Shown one piece after another: positions 46,957-56,464 of a stretch of 64,000 nt of DNA; the first letter of the stretch is position 1, and each line of letters begins with the position of its first letter. This DNA is from Lachnospiraceae bacterium. Its GTDB lineage: Bacteria; Bacillota; Clostridia; Lachnospirales; Lachnospiraceae. Made by a program: the position numbers and the translations under genes. The notes beneath the pieces are model-generated. The model made no database searches. It saw nothing but the letters and a program-made list of their open reading frames with translations, and was not told the DNA's origin. Where the stretch lies: positions 1,055,672-1,119,671 of the forward strand of contig LR698958.1 of assembly GCA_902381685.1 (NCBI GenBank). Direction: 5' to 3'.

Positions 46957-48528
46957 TTAACCGGCCTGTTCCATCTCACCAAATCTTGAAGATGCCAAAA
47001 GACCTATCAATATCACCATTAGTATACTATAAATTAGTATAACTGGGAAGAGCAACTTCATACTGATAAATATTCCCGCTACAGCGCCAAATAGTGCCCC
47101 CATGCCAAGCGTTGCCGACTGAAACAGCATATAAATCATATTTCTTACGTTTACTCCCGAAGACGCGCCTAATATAGAGTCTGCCAGTACACGCATATAC
47201 AGTTTATTTGCCTGCAGCACAACATAAATGGCAATCGCCAAAACAATTTCAAATACAGGGATTTTCCATGCAATTCCAAGAGAAACCGCCAATATACTTC
47301 CATCGATAAACGAGCGGATATGTTCTATTACCGTTGCATACCACATTTTTCTCACAGGTGTATCCGGAATAAGATATAAATATGGATTTTTCAACTCTTT
47401 TTCCCATTTTCCGGTATAACCGGTAGCACAGAAAATAATGTACGCCATAACGAGTAACAGCATCACCTGAGGAGGTATCCCGTTCTCAACCCCTATTATT
47501 TTTATAAATAAAAACGCAATGCCAATTATTACAAGAGTCATGCCTCCCAAAATGAAAAATCGTTCCTTTTTATATTCTAATAACTGGCGATAAAAAATCG
47601 CTTTCGCTCCCGACGCTTTATAGTCCATTTTCACCGCTTTTTTAAACGTTTTCTTTTTTCCGATGGACATTACCATCTCACCGTTTTTGCTCTTATTACG
47701 AAATTCCACATAATCATCGGCAAATTTTGCCGCTTCCTCATAATATCCGCCCGTACATTTCATTTTGTAAGCAATAAAAAACATAATTGCAACAGACAGA
47801 AAATATAAAATACTGCAGATTACGTTTAACGTTGTTGCCCCTAAAAACACCATACGGTAAACGGCTATATTCCACCCAAGAAACGGAATCATCTGAATAA
47901 CGGGATAATCCACAAATTGAGTAAGCGTTTCCGGTGACATTCCATTTTCTCTGAAATAGAAAACAGCCACGCACACTACCCCTAAAAGAAAAACATAAAT
48001 ACTTCTGCAAATCCACGTTGTCGTTTTGAAAGACATTTTTTCGTTTGCATACAAAAATATAATCAGGCTCATCTCAAAGATCAGTTCCAAAATAAGCATA
48101 CCAAACGAAGTAAGCAGTGCTTTTGGAAAACTGATTTGAAAAACAACCAATTCTCCGTAAAAAATAATGAGTGTCATAACAAAACTGAACATATAGTTTT
48201 TCATTGCTCCCATGAGAAGAATCGCTTTAGGCGATATTGGTGCAGTAAAAATAAAATGTGTGTGGCTCGGTTTAAAAATAATTCCCTTTTTCTTCGCATA
48301 AGTAACAAAATTAGTAAAGAAAATAAATGTAGTCCATATTGTCAGCAAAGTAACCAATGCTATATTTTCAGTAAAAATACCTGATATCCTCCATGCAAAC
48401 GCCCCGCTGCCCAAAATAATGGCATATATAAAAATAACAGCGAGAAACAGATAGGTGGTTGGTTTTTTAACTGCCTTTTTCATAAAGTTAATTCCGCTTC
48501 TTTTCGTCACATACCAAAGCGCTTTCAT
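46957..48528 (-). CDS. ABC exporter permease (putative ABC exporter family)
   Basis: A 523-residue membrane protein with about 12 hydrophobic helices in two halves, joined by a charged loop (about 270-300, [20 protein letters not shown]). This layout, together with [17 protein letters not shown], matches a family of clostridial ABC-2-like permeases of unknown substrate. Its ATG overlaps the stop codon of the ATPase gene by one base (TAATG), which shows they form one transporter. Confidence 0.85.
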   Translation of the reverse strand: MKALWYVTKRSGINFMKKAVKKPTTYLFLAVIFIYAIILGSGAFAWRISGIFTENIALVTLLTIWTTFIFFTNFVTYAKKKGIIFKPSHTHFIFTAPISPKAILLMGAMKNYMFSFVMTLIIFYGELVVFQISFPKALLTSFGMLILELIFEMSLIIFLYANEKMSFKTTTWICRSIYVFLLGVVCVAVFYFRENGMSPETLTQFVDYPVIQMIPFLGWNIAVYRMVFLGATTLNVICSILYFLSVAIMFFIAYKMKCTGGYYEEAAKFADDYVEFRNKSKNGEMVMSIGKKKTFKKAVKMDYKASGAKAIFYRQLLEYKKERFFILGGMTLVIIGIAFLFIKIIGVENGIPPQVMLLLVMAYIIFCATGYTGKWEKELKNPYLYLIPDTPVRKMWYATVIEHIRSFIDGSILAVSLGIAWKIPVFEIVLAIAIYVVLQANKLYMRVLADSILGASSGVNVRNMIYMLFQSATLGMGALFGAVAGIFISMKLLFPVILIYSILMVILIGLLASSRFGEMEQAG

Positions 48529-49223
48529 TACTCATCACCGCCTGTCAATTCAAAGAACACATCGTCAATATCTTTTTCCCCCAACTCTTCTTTTGTATAT
48601 GTTCCGATAATTTTTCCTTTTTCCATTACATACATAATATCCCACAGTTCTTTAACCATCTCCAGCATATGTGTGCTGATTAAAACAGTGACATTATTAT
48701 CCCGCAATTCCAATACAACTTCTTTTAACTCTTTGATAGCTTTAGGATCTAATCCAACCATAGGTTCATCAAATAAAATTACTTTTGGCTGAAGTGCCAA
48801 CGCACAACAAATGCTGACTTTCTGCATCATACCTTTCGATAATTCATTCCCCAACTTATCCTGTTTATCCCAAAGTTCAAATCTATCCAATACTTGTTTT
48901 ATCTCTTCGTCCGTAATCCTGCTTTCATATGCTTTTCGTATGTATTCAATATGCTCTCTTACCGTAAGCGCCTCAAACATCGCCGGAATTTCTGGAACAT
49001 AAGCAAAAAGTTTCTTTGCCTCCAGCGTTTTTGAGGAAAGTCTTTGAATTCCGATTCCACCTTCATATTTCAAAAGACCTGCGATACTTTTAATAATTGT
49101 CGATTTTCCTGCCCCGTTCGGTCCAAGCAAAATACCTACCTTCCCATCAGGGACGGTAAAACTTACGTTATCTACCGCCAAATATTTACCATATCTTTTC
49201 CTTAAATTCTGTACCTCCAGCAT
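48528..49223 (-). CDS. ABC transporter ATP-binding protein (exporter type)
   Basis: A 231-residue ABC ATPase. Walker A GPNGAGKST, signature ELSKGMMQKV (LSKGM instead of LSGGQ, common in ABC-2 exporters), Walker B VILFDEPMVGLDP and the H-loop ISTHMLE. Partner of the downstream permease. Substrate unknown. Its promoter lies inside the hairpin of the terminator that ends the previous operon (49253-49300). Confidence 0.9.
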   Translation of the reverse strand: MLEVQNLRKRYGKYLAVDNVSFTVPDGKVGILLGPNGAGKSTIIKSIAGLLKYEGGIGIQRLSSKTLEAKKLFAYVPEIPAMFEALTVREHIEYIRKAYESRITDEEIKQVLDRFELWDKQDKLGNELSKGMMQKVSICCALALQPKVILFDEPMVGLDPKAIKELKEVVLELRDNNVTVLISTHMLEMVKELWDIMYVMEKGKIIGTYTKEELGEKDIDDVFFELTGGDE

Positions 49224-49252
49224 CTCATTTCCTCCTGTCCGTCACTCAGCAG

Positions 49253-49300
49253 AAAAGCCAAGTGTATTATCTGTTTGGTACAATAATACACTTGGCTTTT
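49253..49300 (-). terminator. Terminator of the queH-asd-galM-topB-LbH unit, with an embedded promoter
   Basis: Perfect 18-bp stem (starting AAAAGCCAAGTGTATTAT) and a 12-base loop, T residues at both ends. It lies 18 bases after the LbH gene. The -10 of the next operon's promoter is part of one arm. Confidence 0.9.
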
Positions 49301-49311
49301 TAAATTGTCAA
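49283..49311 (-). promoter_or_regulatory. Promoter of the ABC exporter-mgsA unit
   Basis: Minus strand: -35 TTGACA (49306-49311), 17-base spacer, -10 TATTAT (49283-49288). The -10 and most of the spacer belong to the first-transcribed arm of the 18-bp terminator stem; transcription would start in the loop. Confidence 0.75.
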
Positions 49312-49318
49312 TAAATTT

Positions 49319-49984
49319 TTATTGCTTTTCCGCAATTTCTCCCTGCTTTTTATATATGGATTTTGCCGGAACATATCCTCTTACCATGGACAGCGGATAA
49401 ATATTTGTATGGCTTCCCACAACCGTTCCCGGATTTAATACTGAGCCGCAGCCCACTTCAACTTCATCTCCCAATATTGCTCCGAATTTTTTCAACCCGG
49501 TCTCTACAATATTTTCTTCTGTTCTTATCGTCACAAGAGTTTTATCAGACTTCACATTTGAAGTGATCGAGCCTGCACCCATATGAGATTTATATCCCAA
49601 AATAGAATCTCCGACATAATTGTAATGCGGAACCTGTACTTTATTAAACAAAATTACATTTTTCAATTCTGTTGAATTTCCTACTACCGCACCTTCGCCG
49701 ACAATTGCATTTCCTCTAATAAATGCGCAGTGACGTACTTCCGCATTTTCTCCAATAATTGCCGGACCGTGAATGTAAGCGGTTGGCGCTATCGTGGCAT
49801 TTTTAGCAATCCAAATATCCTTATCGCGTTTCTCATATTTCTCTTCATCTAATGTTTCACCGAGTTCTACAATAAATGCACTGATTTTAGGGAGCGCTTC
49901 CCACGGATAAGTAACGCTGTTCAGTAAATCTTTTGCAATTGTTTCATTCAAGTTAAATAATTCTTTTACCGTTAATTTTTCCAT
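49319..49984 (-). CDS. Left-handed beta-helix (hexapeptide-repeat) protein, GlmU-like
   Basis: A 221-residue protein with a short helical N-terminus (about 1-55) and about nine to ten hexapeptide repeats (AKNATIAPTAYIHGP, IIGENAEV, AIVGEGAVVGNST, GVGAGS-type turns such as SHMGAGSITSN). It resembles the acetyltransferase half of GlmU, without the uridylyltransferase half. Substrate is unknown; often labelled UDP-GlcNAc pyrophosphorylase-like, which the sequence does not support since the nucleotidyltransferase domain is missing. Last gene of the operon, 2 bases after topB. Confidence 0.8.
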   Translation of the reverse strand: MEKLTVKELFNLNETIAKDLLNSVTYPWEALPKISAFIVELGETLDEEKYEKRDKDIWIAKNATIAPTAYIHGPAIIGENAEVRHCAFIRGNAIVGEGAVVGNSTELKNVILFNKVQVPHYNYVGDSILGYKSHMGAGSITSNVKSDKTLVTIRTEENIVETGLKKFGAILGDEVEVGCGSVLNPGTVVGSHTNIYPLSMVRGYVPAKSIYKKQGEIAEKQ

Positions 49985-49986
49985 AT

Positions 49987-51984
49987 TTATTTTCCTTTCT
50001 TATAAAATCGTGCAGCCGCATCGTAGCAACTACGCAGTTGATATTGATTATTTAGCCCCAACACTCCATGTGTTCTGCTTTTAATGAAATTTTCTAATTT
50101 TACCATATACTCTTCCGAGGTAATCTCTCCCTCCGCTACATATGTAAGCCCCTTTTCCCAACTGGCTGTCAGTTCAGGGTTCAGCAGAGAGCGAATGGAA
50201 TGTTCTACCACATCAAAAATCATCTCGCCCAGCAATGTAGGAGTAATCATCTGTGTCTTTTTATTCAACGACAAATATTTAATGCTCAACAATTTTTTTA
50301 AAATTTCTGCCCTTGTTGCACTCGTACCTATCCCGCTTCCTTTAATCTGCGCTCTCAATTCTTCATCTTCTATCAGTTGTCCCGCATTTTCCATCGCTAA
50401 GATAATAGAACCGGAATTATATCTTTTTGGAGGTGAGGTTTCTCCCTCCTTTAGATTCAACGCCTTTATCTCTAAAACCGAACCTTTCTTCAACTGTTGC
50501 ACAACTGCAAACAAACCGAAATCCGATGTGTTTTCCTCAGATTCAGCGTCCTTTTTCGTCTGTGGGATTCCAACTACTTTTAAATAGCCTTCTTCTGCAA
50601 GCACTTTAAAATTAGAGAAAAACTGTTCTTCTCTTATTTTTGTTACAATACTTACCTTCTGATAAACCGCAGGCGGATAAAAAATGCTCAAAAATCTTCT
50701 CACAATCGTATCATATATCTGTTTTGAAGTCGATGAGACAGACTGTAAGGCAGATAAGCCCTGACCTGTTGGAATGATTGCGTAGTGGTCTGTTATTTGC
50801 TTATCGTTTACATAACGGGTTTTTTCTAAACCTTTGTGGTTTCCAAAACTTAAAATATCACTCAAATAAGGTTTCGCCGTCTCATACTTAGATAGACCGT
50901 TTAGATTTTTGGATATTTCTTTTGCAACTGCCGTTGACAATACTCTCGCATCTGTTCTTGGATATGTGACGAGTTTTTTCTCATATAACTCCTGAACAAT
51001 CCTAAGTGTCTCGTCCGGGCTGATTTTGAATCTTTTGGAGCATTCATTTTGCAATTCCGCAAGATTGTATAAAAGGGGAGGATTTTTCTTCTCCTTCTTC
51101 TTCTCAATAGATATCACCTGAGCCGTAAGAGGAGTCTCCTCACTCAAATATGCAATCAATTCTTCCGCCTTTTCTCTGGTTTTAAAGCCATTTTCCTTAT
51201 ATAAATCAAAAGATTCAAAATACTTAGAGCCTTTCACCGCTTTCCATTCCCCGTCAAAACTTTGTTCGTCTAATTTCAATGTACTCAGTACACGATAAAA
51301 CGGTGTCTTGACAAAGTTACGAATTTCGCGTTCTCTTCTAACTACCATTCCTAAAACACATGTCATAACCCTTCCTACTGAAATAACAGTGAATTTCGTA
51401 TGCCGATAGTTAGAAATACTGTTACCGTATTTCAAAGTCAGCAGTCGTGAAAAATTAATTCCCATAAGATAATCTTCTTTTGCCCGCAGATATGCGGAGG
51501 CTGAAAGATTGTCATACGCCGATAAATCTTTCGCCTCCTTAATTCCTCTTAAAATTTCTTCTTCCGTCTGCGAATCAATCCACACTCTTTTTCTAAGTTT
51601 GTTTTTTACCTTATCTCCCGCCATCTGCTCTACAAGCCGATAAATATATTCTCCTTCGCGTCCGGAGTCGGTGCAGACATAAATAGTGTCTACGTCATCA
51701 CGGGTTAAAATTCCACTGACCGTCTTAAACTGTTTTTGCACTGCCGGAATAATTTCGTATAAAAATTCTTTCGGCAAAAACGGCAGCGTTTCCAACCGCC
51801 ATCGTTTCATTCCCTCATCATACACTTCCGGATAACTCATTGTAACTAAATGTCCCACACACCATGTAACAACGGCTTCTTCCGATTCCAAATAACCGTC
51901 TTTTCTTTTTGTATTTAATTTTAATGCCTTTGCAAATTCCTGTGCCACACTCGGTTTTTCTGCTATATATACTGCTTTTCCCAT
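49987..51984 (-). CDS. topB: DNA topoisomerase III (type IA)
   Basis: Relaxes and decatenates DNA. The 665-residue protein starts KAVYIAEKPSVAQEFAKAL, contains the TOPRIM motif CTDSGREGEYIYR (this Firmicute form lacks the second Asp of DxD), the motif SVGRVMTCVLG and the active-site tyrosine in LVTYPRTDARVL. No C-terminal zinc fingers. Length and operon position indicate a chromosomal housekeeping form. It starts 4 bases after galM. Confidence 0.93.
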   Translation of the reverse strand: MGKAVYIAEKPSVAQEFAKALKLNTKRKDGYLESEEAVVTWCVGHLVTMSYPEVYDEGMKRWRLETLPFLPKEFLYEIIPAVQKQFKTVSGILTRDDVDTIYVCTDSGREGEYIYRLVEQMAGDKVKNKLRKRVWIDSQTEEEILRGIKEAKDLSAYDNLSASAYLRAKEDYLMGINFSRLLTLKYGNSISNYRHTKFTVISVGRVMTCVLGMVVRREREIRNFVKTPFYRVLSTLKLDEQSFDGEWKAVKGSKYFESFDLYKENGFKTREKAEELIAYLSEETPLTAQVISIEKKKEKKNPPLLYNLAELQNECSKRFKISPDETLRIVQELYEKKLVTYPRTDARVLSTAVAKEISKNLNGLSKYETAKPYLSDILSFGNHKGLEKTRYVNDKQITDHYAIIPTGQGLSALQSVSSTSKQIYDTIVRRFLSIFYPPAVYQKVSIVTKIREEQFFSNFKVLAEEGYLKVVGIPQTKKDAESEENTSDFGLFAVVQQLKKGSVLEIKALNLKEGETSPPKRYNSGSIILAMENAGQLIEDEELRAQIKGSGIGTSATRAEILKKLLSIKYLSLNKKTQMITPTLLGEMIFDVVEHSIRSLLNPELTASWEKGLTYVAEGEITSEEYMVKLENFIKSRTHGVLGLNNQYQLRSCYDAAARFYKKGK

Positions 51985-51988
51985 AAAA

Positions 51989-53032
51989 TTACTCTACACC
52001 AAACTTAAATACTGTGATGGTTCTGTAATTTTCTCCGGCAGGACAAAGAGGACTTTTGAAATTGTCTTTATTAATCGCATCAGGAAAATACTGTGTTTCA
52101 AAGCAGACTCCGTGACGCACATCATAAACCGCCCCATTTTTCCCGATTTCATTTTCAACAAAATTTCCTGTATATAATTGCATTCCGGGTAAGTCCGTAT
52201 ACACTTCCATGACAATTCCGCTTTCATTTGAAGACATTTCAGCCACCTTATCGAATTTACCGTTATTTTCCAATACCCAGTTATGGTCATAGCCTCTACC
52301 GAAAATAAGTGGTTCATACTGTTCCTCTATATCTCGTCCCAGTGGTTTTTTCACACGGAAATCCATAGGTGTATCTTCAACTGCAACAATTTCCCCTGTC
52401 GGAATGGACTGTATATCTGTTTTCGTAAAGTATTCAGCGGCAATTCCCACTTCCTGATTCATGGCACTTCCTGAATCATGCCCGTTCAAATTGAAGTAAC
52501 TGTGGTTTGTCATGTTGATAATCGTATCTTCACTCGGAACACTGTAATATTCTATTTTAATCTCATTATTTTCTGTAAGCGTATATTTTACTTCCATATC
52601 CAGCGCTCCCGGGAATCCCTGATCGCCGCCCCTGCTGTGCAAAGTAAATGTAATACTCTCATAATTTTTTGAACGGACTTCCCACATTCTTTTGTTATAG
52701 AAATCTGTTCCGCTGTGCAAGTTGTTGCTGTAATCATTTTTTTCCAAATAATATGTCTTGCCGTTAATGGTAAATTTTGCTCCTCCTATACGATTTGCAC
52801 ATCTTCCTACACTCGCACCAAAAAACAGCGTTCCATTTTCATATCCCGTAACATTGTCATATCCTAAGACAACGTCTAAATACTCATCATTTTTATCCGG
52901 AACCATAACCTTCACTAATGTTGCCCCGAAATCCGTAACGGAAATACTCATTCCCGATTTATTTGTAATTGTATATAAAGTTGCCTCTTTTCCTTTTGAA
53001 GTCACACCAAAACTTCCAGAAATCATACCCAT
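51989..53032 (-). CDS. galM: Aldose 1-epimerase (galactose mutarotase)
   Basis: Interconverts alpha and beta anomers of hexoses. The 347-residue protein has the galactose mutarotase fold signature: GRCANRIGGA, NNLHSG, the catalytic His in TNHSYFNLNG and the catalytic Glu in VCFETQYFPDA. AAGGAG lies 9 bases before the ATG at 53032. It lies between asd and topB; no other galactose gene is nearby. Confidence 0.95.
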   Translation of the reverse strand: MGMISGSFGVTSKGKEATLYTITNKSGMSISVTDFGATLVKVMVPDKNDEYLDVVLGYDNVTGYENGTLFFGASVGRCANRIGGAKFTINGKTYYLEKNDYSNNLHSGTDFYNKRMWEVRSKNYESITFTLHSRGGDQGFPGALDMEVKYTLTENNEIKIEYYSVPSEDTIINMTNHSYFNLNGHDSGSAMNQEVGIAAEYFTKTDIQSIPTGEIVAVEDTPMDFRVKKPLGRDIEEQYEPLIFGRGYDHNWVLENNGKFDKVAEMSSNESGIVMEVYTDLPGMQLYTGNFVENEIGKNGAVYDVRHGVCFETQYFPDAINKDNFKSPLCPAGENYRTITVFKFGVE

Positions 53033-53056
53033 TATTCATCTCTCCTTTTACTTTAA

Positions 53057-54142
53057 TTATTTTGCCTGAATATAACCTTGCGCAGTTAATGTCTCTGCAC
53101 AAAGAATTGCTCCCCCTGCTGCCCCTCTGACTGTGTTGTGTGACAGCCCTACGAATTTAAAATCATACACCGTATCTTCTCTCAGTCTTCCAACAGAAAT
53201 ACCCATACCATTTTCAAAATCTACGTCCAGTTTTACCTGAGGGCGGTTCTCTTCTTTCAAATATTGAATAAACTGTTTTGGTGCACTTGGAAGGTGCAGT
53301 TCCTGTGGAGTACCTTTAAAACTTAATAATCTGTCAATCAACTGCTCTTTTGTCGGTTTCTTTGCAAATTTTACAAACACGGCAGAAGTATGTCCGTTTA
53401 AAACCGGGACACGGATACATTGTGTTGTAATTACAGGCATCTGCGCCTTTACAATCTCTCCTTCAACTACTTTACCCCAGATTTTCAGAGGCTCCTGCTC
53501 ACTTTTTTCTTCTTCCCCACCGATAAACGGAATAATATTTTCTATCATTTCAGGCCACTCTCTAAAAGTTTTACCCGCTCCCGAAATTGCCTGGTATGTT
53601 GTTGCAACAACCTCTGTCGGTTCAAACTCTTTCCATGCGGTGAGAACAGGCGCATAACTTTGGATAGAACAGTTTGGTTTTACTGCAACAAAACCTCTTG
53701 TTGTGCCGAGCCTTTTCTTCTGCGATTCAATCACTTTAAAATGCTCCGAATTTATCTCTGGAATTACCATAGGCACGTCCTTTGTCCAGCGGTGTGCGCT
53801 GTTGTTAGAAACAACAGGTGTCTCCGCCTTTGCATAAGCATCTTCTATATCTCTTATTTCCTCTTTCTTCATGTCAACCGCACTGAAAACAAAATCCACC
53901 TGCGCCGCAATGTTCTCTACCTCATGCACATTCATCACTGTGAGATGTTTCACTTTTTCAGGAATGGGCGTATCCATTTTCCATCGGTTTCCAACCGCTT
54001 CCTCATATGTTTTCCCTGCTGATTTAGGGCTTGCCGCTACTACCGTCACCTTATACCACGGGTGATTTTCAAGCAAAGAAATAAACCGCTGTCCAACCAT
54101 ACCTGTTGCCCCCAAAATTCCTACTCTTAATTTCTCTGTCAT
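53057..54142 (-). CDS. asd: Aspartate-semialdehyde dehydrogenase (archaeal/fungal-like type)
   Basis: Reduces aspartyl-phosphate to the semialdehyde for Lys, Thr, Met and diaminopimelate synthesis. The 361-residue protein has the NADP motif GILGATGMVGQRF, the catalytic cysteine in KPNCSIQSYAPV and the His region VLNGHTSAVFVKF, a pattern closer to the archaeal/fungal group than to enteric Asd. I chose the ATG at 54142, which follows GAGGA; the next ATG upstream has its site too close. It lies 18 bases after queH. Confidence 0.95.
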   Translation of the reverse strand: MTEKLRVGILGATGMVGQRFISLLENHPWYKVTVVAASPKSAGKTYEEAVGNRWKMDTPIPEKVKHLTVMNVHEVENIAAQVDFVFSAVDMKKEEIRDIEDAYAKAETPVVSNNSAHRWTKDVPMVIPEINSEHFKVIESQKKRLGTTRGFVAVKPNCSIQSYAPVLTAWKEFEPTEVVATTYQAISGAGKTFREWPEMIENIIPFIGGEEEKSEQEPLKIWGKVVEGEIVKAQMPVITTQCIRVPVLNGHTSAVFVKFAKKPTKEQLIDRLLSFKGTPQELHLPSAPKQFIQYLKEENRPQVKLDVDFENGMGISVGRLREDTVYDFKFVGLSHNTVRGAAGGAILCAETLTAQGYIQAK

Positions 54143-54160
54143 CTTTTCATTCCTCATTTC

Positions 54161-54784
54161 CTATCGTCTTTTGTTGTCGTTTATCTTTCTCTCCTGCATA
54201 GAATATACGCAGCCGCAATAATCCTGCCGATAAAGATCATATTCTTTTGAAAGTTCAATTGAACGTTTGTATCCGTTTTTCTTTTTAAAATCAGACTGTA
54301 AATATTCCACCCCATATTTTCTTCCCAGCATAGTGCCGATTTCGTTTAATTTGTCTGCATTTTTCATCGGACTGATGCTGAGTGTAGTCGTAAAATAATC
54401 AAATTCACCCTCCCTGGCAAGTCTTGCAGTTTCTTCCAATCTGAGAGCGTAACACTTAAAGCAGCGTTCCTTCCCCTCTTTTAAATGTTCCAACCCCTTT
54501 GCCATTTCATAGAATTTCTCTTTGTCATAATTTCCTGCAATAAACGATACCGGATATTTCATTTCCCCGATAAGTGTCTGCTGCTCTAAAATACGCTTTG
54601 TATATTCACTTTCCGGGAAGATATTCGGATTATAATAAAATACCGTAATTTCAAAATGCTTTGATAAATATTCCAGTACATAACTGCTGCACGGTGCACA
54701 GCAACTATGCAATAACAGTCTTGGAGTTCGTCCTTCTTTCTCCAATTTTACCAGTAATTTTTCCAATTCTTTTTGATAGTTCAT
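54161..54784 (-). CDS. queH: Epoxyqueuosine reductase QueH
   Basis: Reduces epoxyqueuosine in tRNA to queuosine with an Fe-S cluster. The 207-residue protein has the cysteine pairs HSCCAPCSSY near the N-terminus, ERCFKCYALRLEETA in the middle and DYCGCVYSM near the C-terminus, which carry cluster and metal ligands in QueH. The start at 54784 follows GGAGAAAG; the longer open frame upstream runs through the promoter. It heads the queH-asd-galM-topB-LbH unit. Confidence 0.95.
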   Translation of the reverse strand: MNYQKELEKLLVKLEKEGRTPRLLLHSCCAPCSSYVLEYLSKHFEITVFYYNPNIFPESEYTKRILEQQTLIGEMKYPVSFIAGNYDKEKFYEMAKGLEHLKEGKERCFKCYALRLEETARLAREGEFDYFTTTLSISPMKNADKLNEIGTMLGRKYGVEYLQSDFKKKNGYKRSIELSKEYDLYRQDYCGCVYSMQERKINDNKRR

Positions 54785-54815
54785 TGTCTTTCTCCATAAA
54801 TACTTTATTTTATAG

Positions 54816-54844
54816 ATTATACTCTTTCTCCTCACTGCAATCAA
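54816..54844 (-). promoter_or_regulatory. Promoter of queH operon
   Basis: Minus strand: -35 TTGATT (54839-54844), 17-base spacer, -10 TATAAT (54816-54821). The divergent ABC importer starts about 55 bases away. Confidence 0.75.
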
Positions 54845-54898
54845 GCACTCATTTTGAAATCTCACATAAACTACTATATACGGAAAATGGAGGTTTTT

Positions 54899-55666
54899 AT
54901 GGAAAATATATTAGAAATTAAAAATCTGAGTTATACTTATCACACTTTGGAGGGGGAAACACCGGCATTGGATAATATTTCATTTGCCTTAAAGGAAGGA
55001 GAATTTTTATCTGTTGTAGGCCCGTCAGGGTGCGGCAAATCCACCCTTCTCTCTATTATCTGCGGATTGCTGACACCTGATGCTCCTTCCGTTTTCTTTC
55101 AGGGAAAATCACTTAAAGAAAACAGTGACAAAATAGGTTATATGCTTCAACACGACCACCTTTTTGAATGGCGTACAATCTATCAGAACGTCCTGTTAGG
55201 ATTGGAAATTCAACACAAACTCTCCGTGAGGACAAAAGAAAAAGCAAAAAAACTGCTTGAGACTTACGGTCTGAAGGAATTTTCCAACGCAAGACCATCA
55301 GAATTATCCGGAGGTATGCGCCAGCGCGCCGCTCTTGTCCGCACTCTTGTTTTAGATCCTGAACTTCTTCTCCTAGATGAACCTTTTTCTGCACTGGACT
55401 ATCAAACAAGATTAAAAGTAGGTGATGACATTGGACAGATTATCCGAAAAGAGAAAAAAACTGCCATTTTGGTCACGCACGATTTGTCCGAAGCAATTAG
55501 TTTAGGGGACAGAGTTCTTGTTTTATCAAAACGTCCCGCCACCATTCAAAAGACAGTTGAACTTCGTTTTAATTTAGAAAACGACACGCCTCTTCAGAGA
55601 AGAAACACGCCTGAATTTAAAGATTATTTTAATTTAGTATGGAAGGAGTTAAATAAAAATGAATGA
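54899..55666 (+). CDS. ABC importer ATP-binding protein, SsuB/TauB-like
   Basis: A 255-residue ATPase of the nitrate/sulfonate/taurine (and thiamine-precursor ThiZ) group. Walker A GPSGCGKST, Q-loop LQHDHLF, signature ELSGGMRQRAALVRT, Walker B LLLLDEPFSALD, H-loop VTHDLSEA. The start at 54899 is placed 5 bases after GGAGG; an upstream in-frame ATG overlaps the promoter region. It overlaps the permease gene by 8 bases. Substrate unknown. Confidence 0.92.
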   Translation: MENILEIKNLSYTYHTLEGETPALDNISFALKEGEFLSVVGPSGCGKSTLLSIICGLLTPDAPSVFFQGKSLKENSDKIGYMLQHDHLFEWRTIYQNVLLGLEIQHKLSVRTKEKAKKLLETYGLKEFSNARPSELSGGMRQRAALVRTLVLDPELLLLDEPFSALDYQTRLKVGDDIGQIIRKEKKTAILVTHDLSEAISLGDRVLVLSKRPATIQKTVELRFNLENDTPLQRRNTPEFKDYFNLVWKELNKNE

Positions 55667-56456
55667 CATCTCTACCGCACAAATGCTTTATTTAAAAAAG
55701 CAAAAAAGGCATAAATATATTGTCTCTTTTTCCCGTGTACTCATTTTAATACTTTTCCTGCTTTTATGGGAATTTACCGCGCACTATGAAATCATTGATT
55801 CTTTTGTCTTTAGCAGCCCGTCAAAAATCGTAAAATGTTTTTGGTCAATGGTTTTGGATAAAAGTATTTTTTCTCATATTGGCATTACGCTTTATGAGAC
55901 AATTTTCAGTTTTCTTTTCGTTATTTTTTTCAGTATACTGATTGCCATTTTGCTATGGTCCAGCCAAAAGTTATCAGATATTACCGAGCCTTATCTTGTT
56001 GTTTTAAACAGTCTTCCAAAATCGGCTCTCGCACCGCTTTTGATTGTATGGCTTGGGGCAAATCCAACAACCATTATTGTCTGTGGAATGTCCATAGCCA
56101 TTTTCGGAAGTATTTTAAATTTATATACAAATTTTGTTCATGTGGACGAGGAAGAAATAAAACTTATCTATACTTTACACGGAAACCGATTTCATGTTTT
56201 AACAAAAGTTGTTTTGCCAAGTTCTGTTCCCGCTATTATGAACATGATGAAAGTAAATATAGGACTTTGCCTTGTGGGTGTTGTAATTGGCGAATTTCTG
56301 GCGGCAAAAAGCGGATTAGGATATCTTATTATCTACTCCAGTCAGGTCTTTAAAATGGATTGGCTTCTTATGTCCATCGTTCTTCTCTGCATCATGGCAA
56401 TGGTACTTTACACATTTATTTCCTTCATTCAAAGGCAGTATCAAAAAAGACTGTAA
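55659..56456 (+). CDS. ABC importer permease, SsuC/TauC-like
   Basis: A 265-residue protein with six membrane helices and the inner loop FHVLTKVVLPSSVPAIMNMM that couples to the ATPase (the EAA loop region). Partner of the preceding ATPase. No substrate-binding lipoprotein gene follows: the next feature is a hairpin and the convergent glpK. The binding protein must be elsewhere or the transporter uses another one. No riboswitch is visible upstream of the pair. Confidence 0.9.
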   Translation: MNDISTAQMLYLKKQKRHKYIVSFSRVLILILFLLLWEFTAHYEIIDSFVFSSPSKIVKCFWSMVLDKSIFSHIGITLYETIFSFLFVIFFSILIAILLWSSQKLSDITEPYLVVLNSLPKSALAPLLIVWLGANPTTIIVCGMSIAIFGSILNLYTNFVHVDEEEIKLIYTLHGNRFHVLTKVVLPSSVPAIMNMMKVNIGLCLVGVVIGEFLAAKSGLGYLIIYSSQVFKMDWLLMSIVLLCIMAMVLYTFISFIQRQYQKRL

Positions 56457-56464
56457 ATTATAAA

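Noticed and set aside
49987..51984. topB as a marker of an integrative conjugative element
   Set aside because: No relaxase, integrase, VirB/TraG-type or attachment-site features nearby; topB is tightly packed between galM and the LbH gene on core chromosome.
49987..51984. Inactivation of TopB by the TOPRIM change DxD to DSG
   Set aside because: The pattern TD(S/A)GREGE is, as I recall it, the normal form of Firmicute TopB proteins, and the tyrosine motif TYPRTD is intact.
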